Shown in pieces: positions 11,652 through 22,364 of a stretch of DNA of 64,000 bases (position 1 is the first letter of the stretch; each line of letters opens with the position of its first letter). The notes beneath the pieces were generated by a model that worked only from the letters and a program-made list of their open reading frames with translations, ran no database searches and was not told where the DNA came from. Origin of the DNA: Trifolium pratense (taxonomy: Eukaryota > Streptophyta > Magnoliopsida > Fabales > Fabaceae); NCBI RefSeq assembly GCF_020283565.1, contig NC_060065.1, positions 24,912,409-24,976,408 on the forward strand, read 5' to 3'. The position numbers and the translations under genes are program-made.

Positions 11652-13914
11652 TGTAACGACCCAATTTTCATATTATTATTTTTATGTGTTAAAATATTTT
11701 ATTTAACGTGGCATTTTAATTAAGTTAATAACTTGAGTTATTTATCGAGTACTTTAGTTATTAAGCGAGTAGAGAGAGTTAACGTGTTATTGGGCCAAGC
11801 CAATTAGGCTTGAGGCCCAATGGGCCTTGTGTGTGTGTGGAGCGCCCATATGGGCATAGTGAGGGAAGAGAGAATTCATTTCTCATGTTCTTGTGTTTTT
11901 GAGAGAAGAGAAGAGAGAGCTTGAGGAGCTAGGGCAAGAGGAGAGCTAGGGATTCGAGAGCTTCGTCGTGTTTTCTTCGAATCCAGGTAAGAGAGTAGAT
12001 TTCATATTCGTGGGTGACTCGAGGAAGGGGAGAATGTCGATTTCTCCTTACCCGAACTTCCTCCACCCCATTTTCGTTTTAGATTGGAATGGATTTTCTT
12101 GATGGAAATCGTTCCTAAGGTTCTTAATATGTTTAACATGCTTGTAACATGATTAATGAACGGAAATAATGGTTAAAACGAGCTTTCTAATGGATTAAAC
12201 TCAAGAACTTTGTGTTCTTGAGAGTTTTGATGAAAAAGTGTCAATCTTTACTTTTTCGATGTTTATGGCGTAGATCTGAGAAATGAACTGTCCTTTTGTG
12301 TTTAGATATGCTTGTTGCACTTGAATATGAACTTATTTGGGGTTTATAACATGAAAAATGACTTATGTGAGAGTTTTGAGAGTTTAGAGTTTGAAATGAG
12401 AAATGTAGAAAATTGTTATCTATGAGGTCTGAACCTTTACGTGCAATTTTGACCTCTTTTCGTTGCGAACTGGTTTTAGTGGCCAACATAAAAGTTGTAG
12501 CCCTGTTTGTTAGCTTTCCAACGAGTATATGTGCGTCTCCATTGGACTTTCGTAGCCCAAGTTATGATCGTTGCAATGAGAGGCTGTCCAGTAATTTCCG
12601 CCTAAAACGGAAGAGCAGTGAGCAGCCATCCTTTCTGATGTTTTTCCGCCCCAGGCGTAAATATTTCCGCCCCAGGCGGAAATACTGCAGTTTTCACCAG
12701 TTTTTCATCTGCGATCTTCCTTTGCATGTAGTTTCGAATCAGTGTCTTATTCTTACATGATTGTTGATGATTGTTGATGCTTGTTGATGATTGTTGATGC
12801 ATATATTGATTGTTAATCATGTATGAAGTATAAATGAAGTATATTAAGGTGTTAATCAACTTTATAAAGAAGGATATTAGAATTATGTTATTCTAATAAA
12901 GACGGATATTAAGGTATTGATTATCTTAATAAAGACGGACGTTGGATAGTGTTCCACGTTATTGTTGACGGGCTATATGCCAAAATTGTTGATGAATATA
13001 TTCATGAGTTTTGAGTGCATGCATCATGAATATTTAGGGATATTGGCTTGTCCAATAAAGAAGGATATCGAACTATATTTGTTTGATAAAGACGGATATC
13101 GGAGGTGAAATACTCTGATAAAGACGATGGTACCACATGCATTAGAGGTGTCTAGAGGACATAACATGAATGTGAAGCATTAGATTGCATTAGGGATTAT
13201 GTGTGCATTTTATAATAAATGATGTTTGACACATACTTGGTAAATGTTGATTGTTAATCCGTATGTGAGGAGCAGAGTCCGTCATGACTATAAAATGAAC
13301 AACGCAGGGTCCGTCATGACCATAATCTGAACAATGTATTTGTTGATGTTTTGGTATTGTCCGAGACGACGTGAAACTATATGTTTGGTGTATTTTGTGG
13401 ATGATTGATTAGGTGATAAATGAAGTATATGCATGATATATGAATATGCATGAATGATGGTGATGTATATGTATAATGTATGATTATGCATGTTTTTATG
13501 AAGAAGTGTTTAAGTACCATTTACTTACACTTGTATATTTTGAGTATGTTATCTAACTCTCTTTTATGTGTTATGTGCTGGACCGTTGGGGGTCCAGATT
13601 TTACAGGATTTTGTGGTATTCGATGTTGAGTCGTCGGTGAAGCTCCGCTCTGATTGTGACACGGGAAAGGGTTTTATATTGTATATAAAGTCTATTGTCT
13701 AGGTTGTTTTTGTATAATCAATAAATACATTAGTTGATTTAACATTTGTATAAACAAGTATTTTTACTAATTAACTACATTAGTATTATTTTGATTGAAG
13801 AATGTAATACTCGAACCACAACTTTTATAATATCGAACATTACTTTCCGTTGCGTATTTTGAAAAAGATTTTTACTAAGGTAGAAATATAGAAATAATGG
13901 GTTTGGGTGTTACA
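11652..13914 (+). mobile_element. LTR-B, the middle LTR of the composite
   Basis: Length is 2,263 bp, from TGTAACGACCC to GGGTGTTACA, with a polypurine tract on its left and a primer binding site on its right, so it serves as 3' LTR of one unit and 5' LTR of the next. Its 5' part matches LTR-C. Its 3' part (for example GTGAGGAGCAG, TTTTGTGGATGATTG, TATATTTTGAG) matches the family copies at 164-2276 and 22960-25187 rather than LTR-A or LTR-C. Confidence 0.9.
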
Positions 13915-16900
13915 ATTGGTATCAGAGCAGGTCGTCTTCGGACTGTGTGGGTTATGTGTCGATCAGAGCAGGTCTGTGCAGTCAGACCAAGTGAGTATTG
14001 TGTGTCAGTCGTGTTTGTCTAACAATTTTGTTGTGTTTGTTTTGTGAAATCACTTATGTTGTTCATTTAGGAACTATGAGTGATGTGAATTGAATTAAAT
14101 TATTCGTTCTTTTTGTGAGTAATGGTGTGAGTGCTATACTCCTATGTTTATAATAGTTGTATATGCGTAGAGTTTAACCTTTTTGTAGTTTAAACTTGAT
14201 GGATTGATGCTTATTGCTAATTGTTGATGATCCGGCATGATATAAAACTGCATGTGACGATCCGGCATGATATAAAACTGCATGTGACGATCCGGCATGA
14301 TATAAAACTGCATGTGGTAATGATTTGAAATAATTTTAAAAACTAATATTATTTCTTGAAGATTTTGGTGAAAATATAGAGTTATTTTCTTTTTGGGTGA
14401 GTGAAAATTAATTTTTCAAAATGGTGAGAAGAGTAGGATATTAATGTGTCCTGGTATGTGTTTGTTATATGTTTGTTTATAACATGTGCTAGATGATTAC
14501 TAGGCATTTGAATTGCTATGCGTTTTATGAGTAAAAACATGAAGATATCATAATCCTATCTTGTAATTGTGATGCATGATTCTAATTGTGCTTTCAAGTC
14601 TATAATGATGTTATATGCTTGATGTTTTGGATTTTGTAGATTAGTGAGTCGAGAAAACGAGAGTTCAGTGAGCGTAAGTTCAAAATCGTAGCAGAGCACC
14701 CAGATTTTTGGATGTGCTCGCTAGGCGAAGAATGAACCTCGCTGAGTCTCGCTAAGTCTTGCTAAGTCCTGTGAATGTTTTGACTTGTCTCGCCGGGAGC
14801 TCGCTAGCTTTTGCTAAGCGAGGGAGCCAGACAAGAAATTTATTTTTTGTTGACGTCTTGTTCTGAGTTGACTGAATGTGAGTATGAATTATTGCCTTGC
14901 AATGTTTATTTTTCTTGTGATTGCTTGATTTCCTAACTTTGAAAAGTGAGGGAAGTATAGGTTACTTGAATGCTTGCATGAATTTGTGTTAGTGTTTAGG
15001 TATCGTGGGTTAGGTTTTGTCCCCTGTATGCGACATGCGTGTAAACGATGTCGATACTAGTTTCTTCTTAGGAAGAATATGTTTAGAGACGATAGAACCG
15101 TTAGGTGTGAGCACCAGAAGTTATAGTGGAAGAGTGTAGGTGGGTTTGAGATAAGTGGGGGAGAAGGTTATATCCCTCCGAGATGTTTCGAACGTGAGAA
15201 GATGAGATGAGTAGAGATGCTCTTGAAGCAGAATATTCAGGAAGTGGTGACGTTGTTCGAAGTGGAATGAATGGGAGCAACGAGTTGTGAGAAACTCCTA
15301 GAAGAGAAGTTGTCAGACTAAGTGTTTCGCCGTAGGGAGTTGGTGAGATTGGTTAAGTGAGATGAAGAGTATTCGGAACGGTTGGAGATCATGTGTTGCA
15401 CTAAAAGTATGGAGGCGTGTTTTTGTGGACCAAGGTTGAAGTATCTGTTTGATCGGAAGGAGTCGAATATGAGGAAGAGGAAGTGATTAAGATTCTTGAG
15501 GAGGTGATGATTTTGAAGTAAGTTGTCATCCAAGTGGATCAGATGTTGTACCGGATTCTTGAGTAAGAAGCTTTATGTGAGTCGTGCATATGGTAGTAGG
15601 ATGAATTGGTTGAACAATTTGAAGTTCTAAGTCTAGTGTGGAGTGACTTTCGGAAGAGATTTGAGAAGCTTAGAGAAAGAGATATGAAGATTAGTGAACC
15701 GTTGGTGTTAATTAATCGATGAAGGGAAGTAGGTTTTAAAGTAAATAAGAATGGAATTGAGAAATATCATAATAGGATTGGTATGTTTGTTGAATCGTTG
15801 GAAGTGAGGATTGTATGAATAATCGAGTTTATTCGAAGATGGAAGTGGGATAACGATCCGAAGGATTTTGTGAGAGGCATGTTGAAGAAAGAGTAATTGG
15901 ATTTGGATAATGACAGGGCAATTTGTGTCGAAGTTGAATGAGATCCTAGAAGTGGAGATGAAGCTAAAAGAGAGGTATCATTTTTGAATGATGAAGAATA
16001 AGAAAGTTAGCCGTTGGAGAACGTTCAGAGAATAAGTAATATGAGGTCATGTTGGAAGTGACTTGTGTTAGGTGGGAGTTTGCGAAAAAGAATTACCGCA
16101 CATGTGAGTAGATGTTGTGTTTTAGCACTTATAGTAAGGAGTTGAAGGCGATGCCTAAGGTAAGTGTCGGAGAGCATTTTGTGGTGCCCAAAAGATAAGA
16201 GTGAGTAAGTATTTGCTAAGGAATTTGGATTCATGGAATGGAAGAGTCGGTAGAGACTAGTTTTGTTAGATGCATCGTGGATGTTGATGTAGTATGGTCG
16301 TAATCGGTGACAATGAAGTAAAGGATTTTAAATTGTTTCATCATGGATGATGAAACGGTAGTGACTTGGTGCATAACTTAAAATGTATTTGGACGAGAAT
16401 TTTGGAAATTTTCTAGAGATGTCATATTGGGATTAGACAAGGAGTCATGAGTAAAAATACTAAGACAAAGGTTGATTAGAATTTAATGGATAGAGTTAGA
16501 TCGTATGGCGAATATTTGGAGCTTTGTAGATTTAATTCAAGAGTTTGATTTTGGTATCGAATGTACTAAGGAGGAGTTTAAAGATAACTATCCAAAGAGA
16601 GATGATGATTGGTAGGGGTCAGAGATGAATAAAAATTCGATGAGTGAATAAACGGAGAAGAGTATGCTTGTTGCAATGCAAGATGATGAGGAACATCGAT
16701 AGATGGATTATGGGCGAATTGAAGATGTCGTTTGAAACTAATGAGATAGAAGTTATGATTGTTTGGAGAACCAATTTTAGGCAGTGGTCTAATTTTGAAG
16801 TAGCGAATTACTAAGGAATTAAGGAGAAGTGGTATTGGAAAATGTTTGCGTTAAGGAATGCAAATATTGGTTAAGAGATTACTTGGGAATAGAATAGTCG

Positions 16901-17494
16901 TAACGAGATTCGACTCAATGGTTGGAGATATGCGAGAAAAGGAATTTGACGGTTAGAGACGGTAGTTTTTAGCTTGTGTCAATGAAGTTTGAGAATGTTG
17001 GTCATCAAGTGATTGTTGGAATTGAACTATCAAGTGATAAGTTGAAATAAGATTCGAATATGAATAAGTGATGTAACACGGTTAAGTGATCCATGAGGGA
17101 ATCAGAGACTTATAGGATTTGTGGAGTTATGGAGTTGTGGAAGTATTTTTTTCAGAGTGTGTTCAATTGGTTGTTTTAGGGTAACGTTGTGAGGCCGTAG
17201 AATGTGAGTCTATGGATGTTTCGTACGAAGTGGATGTTTTAGCGGTTTGATAAGAATGGTTTGTGCCGATATCATGATTGTTGAATATTTATCGACAAAT
17301 TGAGGAACTGGCCGTCCTTGATCTCTTGTTGATAAATGGACAAAAATTGTGTTGGATGGGATAAACTAATTTTGTCAAACTTGGTAATGTGTAGCGTTTT
17401 GAGCGTTTTGTTGGAGGGTCGGATACAGGAGTTATCCGGAGTTGCTTTAGTTGCGTAATTTTCGAGGGCGAAAATCTTTTAAGTGGGGGAGAGT
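13915..17494 (+). mobile_element. Internal region 2 of the composite
   Basis: Same length as internal region 1 at a constant offset of 5,843 bp. I found no difference in the stretches compared by eye, and short reading frames in both are identical. The primer site is at 13917-13928, the 30-bp triple repeat at 14229-14318, and the polypurine tract at 17484-17493. It carries the same stops and deletions, so the decay predates the duplication. Confidence 0.85.
15318..15778 (+). pseudogene. Gypsy RT/RNase H/linker remnant, copy 2
   Basis: An exact counterpart of the remnant at 9475-9935, shifted by 5,843 bp, with the same RNase H-like LKYLFDRKESNM segment, the same premature TGA and the same truncated reverse transcriptase. 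Shared lesions show that both came from one already defective template. Confidence 0.7.
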
Positions 17495-19760
17495 TGTAAC
17501 GACCCAATTTTCATATTATTATTTTTATGTGTTAAAATATTTTATTTAACGTGGCATTTTAATTAAGTTAATAACTTGAGTTATTTATCGAGTACTTTAG
17601 TTATTAAGCGAGTAGAGAGAGTTAACGTGTTATTGGGCCAAGCCAATTAGGCTTGAGGCCCAATGGGCCTTGTGTGTGTGTGGAGCGCCCATATGGGCAT
17701 AGTGAGGGAAGAGAGAATTCATTTCTCATGTTCTTGTGTTTTTGAGAGAAGAGAAGAGAGAGCTTGAGGAGCTAGGGCAAGAGGAGAGCTAGGGATTCGA
17801 GAGCTTCGTCGTGTTTTCTTCGAATCCAGGTAAGAGAGTAGATTTCATATTCGTGGGTGACTCGAGGAAGGGGAGAATGTCGATTTCTCCTTACCCGAAC
17901 TTCCTCCACCCCATTTTCGTTTTAGATTGGAATGGATTTTCTTGATGGAAATCGTTCCTAAGGTTCTTAATATGTTTAACATGCTTGTAACATGATTAAT
18001 GAACGGAAATAATGGTTAAAACGAGCTTTCTAATGGATTAAACTCAAGAACTTTGTGTTCTTGAGAGTTTTGATGAAAAAGTGTCAATCTTTACTTTTTC
18101 GATGTTTATGGCGTAGATCTGAGAAATGAACTGTCCTTTTGTGTTTAGATATGCTTGTTGCACTTGAATATGAACTTATTTGGGGTTTATAACATGAAAA
18201 ATGACTTATGTGAGAGTTTTGAGAGTTTAGAGTTTGAAATGAGAAATGTAGAAAATTGTTATCTATGAGGTCTGAACCTTTACGTGCAATTTTGACCTCT
18301 TTTCGTTGCGAACTGGTTTTAGTGGCCAACATAAAAGTTGTAGCCCTGTTTGTTAGCTTTCCAACGAGTATATGTGCGTCTCCATTGGACTTTCGTAGCC
18401 CAAGTTATGATCGTTGCAATGAGAGGCTGTCCAGTAATTTCCGCCTAAAACGGAAGAGCAGTGAGCAGCCATCCTTTCTGATGTTTTTCCGCCCCAGGCG
18501 TAAATATTTCCGCCCCAGGCGGAAATACTGCAGTTTTCACCAGTTTTTCATCTGCGATCTTCCTTTGCATGTAGTTTCGAATCAGTGTCTTATTCTTACA
18601 TGATTGTTGATGATTGTTGATGCTTGTTGATGATTGTTGATGCATATATTGATTGTTAATCATGTATGAAGTATAAATGAAGTATATTAAGGTGTTAATC
18701 AACTTAATAAAGAAGGATATTAGAATTATGTTATTCTAATAAAGACGGATATTAAGGTATTGATTATCTTAATAAAGACGGACGTTGGATAGTGTTCCAC
18801 GTTATTGTTGACGGGCTATATGCCAAAATTGTTGATGAATATATTCATGAGTTTTGAGTGCATGCATCATGAATATTTAGGGATATTGGCTTGTCCAATA
18901 AAGAAGGATATCGAACTATATTTGTTTGATAAAGACGGATATCGGAGGTGAAATACTCTGATAAAGACGATGGTACCACATGCATTAGAGGTGTCTAGAG
19001 GACATAACATGAATGTGAAGCATTAGATTGCATTAGGGATTATGTGTGCATTTTATTATAAATGATGTTTGACACATACTTGGTAAATGTTGATTGTTAA
19101 TCCGTATGTGAGTAGCAGAGTCCGTCATGACTATAAAATGAACAACGCAGGGTCCGTCATGACCATAATCTGAACAATGTATTTGTTGATGTTTTGGTAT
19201 TGTCCGAGACGACGTGAAACTATATGTTTGGTATATAATTGTAGATGATTGATTATGTGATAAATGAAGTAATATGCATGATATATGAATATGCATGAAT
19301 GATGGTGATGTATATGTATAATGTATGATTATGCATGTTTTTATGAAGAAGTGTTTAAGTACAATTTACTTACACTTGTATTATTTTGAGTATGTTATCT
19401 AACTCTCTTTTATGTGTTATGTGCTGGACCGTTGGGGGTCCAGATTTTACAGGATTTTGTGGTATTCGATGTTGAGTCGTCGGTGAAGCTCCGCTCTGAT
19501 TGTGACACGGGAAAGGGTTTTATATTGTATATAAAGTCTATTGTCTAGGTTGTTTTTGTATAATCAATAAATACATTAGTTGATTTAACATTTGTATAAA
19601 CAAGTATTTTTACTAATTAACTACATTAGTATTATTTTGATTGAAGAATGTAATACTCGAACCACAACTTTTATAATATCGAACATTACTTTCCGTTGCG
19701 TATTTTGAAAAAGATTTTTACTAAGGTAGAAATATAGAAATAATGGGTTTGGGTGTTACA
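17495..19760 (+). mobile_element. LTR-C, the 3' LTR of the composite
   Basis: 2,266 bp from TGTAACGACCC to GGGTGTTACA, followed by target duplication ATTTC at 19761-19765. The 5' part is like LTR-B (GGAGCGCCCATATGGGC) and the 3' part like LTR-A (GTATATAATTGTAGATG, GTGAGTAGCAG). It lacks the CACTA insertion and gives its empty site at about 19180-19200. Confidence 0.9.
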
Positions 19761-19765
19761 ATTTC

Positions 19766-20350
19766 AACACAGAGCTACTTCTTCTTTCACTTTAACATAA
19801 ACATACATATTTAAAAGAAAGTAAAAACTTCGCCAACACTACTTCAACAGACATCTTCAACACACATAGGTAAAGAAATAAACTTCACCAAAAACACCAG
19901 AGACATGTAGCAGTGGAATCGGGTTTACCCAGCGTTCACCAACCACATCAACAGAGAGAAATAAACTCTCATAAAGCAACCATACAGGGAGAGATAAACT
20001 ACCACATGCTGAGAAAAATAAATTCTCACACAGATCAGATGATGATGTCTAGATTCATAGCAGAACACCTCCACAAACACTAAGCACATAAACTAGCAAA
20101 CTATTAATCATAACATAAGTTGCAAGATCATCAACAGGCTAGCTATATTCTGCTACTCCCTCTCAATGGCAGATCAGAGAACAATTACTCCCCCTAAGTA
20201 CATCAACTCATGCATATCATAATGAGCACAAGTATACAAGCAGCACCTTATTCTTCTTCCTCATATCCTTCTTCCTTGTCCATAGTGCCAGAAAGTATCT
20301 TCCCTGGAGCACACCCAGATACAGAACAGGATGCCTGCTCTGATACCAAT
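19766..20350 (-). mobile_element. 5' leader of the minus-strand element with the chimeric LTR
   Basis: Read on the minus strand it starts with a primer binding site (complement at 20337-20348, TGGTATCAGAGC) directly after the LTR end at 20351. It then runs 585 bp without a convincing reading frame to the ATTTC target duplication of the composite. The leader is unlike the gypsy internal region at 8072. The sequence presumably continued into 2830-2277 before the composite was inserted. Confidence 0.6.
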
Positions 20351-22364
20351 TGAAATTCCGGCAGGCTGGCGGACAGATGCTGTGACAGATGCTACAACAT
20401 CTTGTACCAGTACAGAAAACAATAGACAAGTTAAATAAAGTGCATAACGTAAATAACACCGGTTATTTGTTAACCCAGTTCGGTGACACAAGAATGTCAT
20501 AAAGACTCTATACCCTAAGTACACCCTTATCCCGTGTCACAATCAGAGCTGAGCTTCACTAACGACTCAACATCGAATACCACAAAACCTGTGAATCTGG
20601 ACCCCCAACGGTCCAGCACATAACACATAAAAGAGAGTTAGACAACATACTCAAAATATACAAGTGTAAGTAAATGGTACTTAAACACTTCTTCATAAAA
20701 CATGCATAATCATACATTATAATCAAATATAATTTCTAGATCATTATAATCAAATAATGTACATCATCATCTATCATTCAATTATAATTTCTAGATCATT
20801 ATAATCAAATATCACTTCATCGAATAGCAATAAGCACACTTAGCAAAATATGTGTCACATAACAATTATCACATAAATGCAAACATATGTGTCACATATC
20901 AAATATCAAATATCAAATAATGTACACATATCCTAATGCAATCTAATGCCACAATCTTCATGTTATGTCCCCTAGACATATCTAATGCATGTGGTACCAT
21001 CGTCTTTATTAGAGTATCTCACCTCTAATATCCGTCTTTATCGGATAAATATAATCCGATATCCGTCTTTATTGGAATATCCAATATACATCAACAATTC
21101 ATGAATGCATGTATGTAATTCATGAATTCACACTCACACAATTAGCATTTTGCTCGTCATTTATAATGTGGAACACTATCCAACATTTCGTCTTTATTAA
21201 GATAACACTATACCTTAATATACGTCTTTATCGAATAACATAATTCGATATCCTTCTTTATTAAGTTGATTAACACCTTAATATACTTCTTTGATATTTA
21301 AACAAACATCATCAACAACAATTATATTACACAAATATAATCAACAATTCATCACAATACAATTAATCATGGTTATAGACACCTAATTGTATGTTAGAAT
21401 ACCCTAATCACATGTTACAAGTGCCCAAATGCACTTAAAACAATTAACAAAAAGTTGTTGTCACAGTGCTGTTCGCTGAGCGAAGGCTCAGCCAGCCTCA
21501 GCGAACCACACCAGTGGATCACCTGCTCGTGGCGAGCTGCAGCGAGCTATGGTGAGCTGTTCGTCACACGTTCGCTGAGCGAAGGCCTAGCGAGCGCCTC
21601 CTGACAGGAAAGCTCAAAACCTGCGTTTTCCACACCAAATCACCCAAAAATCCCATTTTTCGTGTTATAAACCCCAAATGAGTTTGTATTCAAGTGCAAC
21701 AAACATATCTAAACACAAAAGGACGGTTCATTTCACCGATCTACCATTTTTACTACGAAAAAGTAGAGATTTAACACTTTTACTCAAAACTCTCAAGAAC
21801 ACAAAGTTATTGAGTTTAATCATTCATAAACTTCGTTTTTAACCATTAAATTCGTTCATACATCATGTCAAAAGCATATTAAGCATGTTATGAACCTTAG
21901 AATCGATTTCCATTAAGAAAATCCGTCCAAAACTAAAACGAAAATGGGGTGGAGGAAGTTCGGGTGAGGAGAAATCGACATTCTCCCCTTCCTCGTATCA
22001 CCCACGAATATGAAATCTACTCTCTTACCTTAATCCGATGAAAGCTCAACGATTGCTCCTCGAATCCCTCCTCCAAGCTCTTTCCCTAGCTCTCCTCTTG
22101 CTCTCCCTTCTCTCTACTTCTCCCAAAAACAAGAAAGAATGAATTCTTTCTCTCTCTAAGGGCCTCATATAGCGCCCCCCACCTTAAGTCCAAGGCCCAT
22201 TGGGCCTCAAGCCTAATAGCTTGGCAGAACTCGCGTTAACTCTCACTAACTCGTGCGTTAACTAAAACTCTCGATAAATAACTTAAAGTTACTATCTTAC
22301 TTAAAAACCACGTCACCAAATAATTAAACACTTACATGGTGAATAATAAATTTGGGTCGTTACA
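20351..22364 (-). mobile_element. Chimeric LTR: gypsy-type U3/R joined to a copia-type end
   Basis: Minus-strand reading: the LTR starts TGTAACGACCC at 22364 and follows the gypsy LTR family through the GAGC-rich module (21470-21605), the AAAGACGGATAT array (about 21000-21290) and the CTCTGATTGTGACACGGG block (about 20535). Then it leaves that family and continues with GAACTGGGTTAACAAATAAC and ends GCCGGAATTTCA at 20351. That end resembles the copia solo LTR at 32629-33612 (AATTGGGTTAACAAACGATC...CCAGATTTCA), not GGGTTTGGGTGTTACA. A primer site follows the new end, so the joined LTR was probably used by an element. The flank CAGTC at 22365 has no visible partner in the window. Confidence 0.7.

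Larger units (their letters stand above)
2836..19760 (+). mobile_element. Composite gypsy element: LTR-internal-LTR-internal-LTR
   Basis: Three LTRs (2836-8071 including a CACTA insertion, 11652-13914, 17495-19760) alternate with two internal regions of equal length (8072-11651 and 13915-17494, 3,580 bp each). The whole is flanked by one perfect 5-bp direct repeat, ATTTC, at 2831-2835 and 19761-19765. No such repeat flanks either half alone, because the middle LTR is bounded by a polypurine tract on its left and a primer site on its right. A single insertion later expanded by LTR-LTR unequal exchange, or integration of a tandem cDNA, would give this form. The element has no intact gag-pol frame and is non-autonomous. 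Confidence 0.9.

Noticed and set aside
20217..20524. 80-87 codon minus-strand frames across the LTR/leader junction
   Set aside because: They cross the primer site and the LTR end, which are non-coding in such elements.
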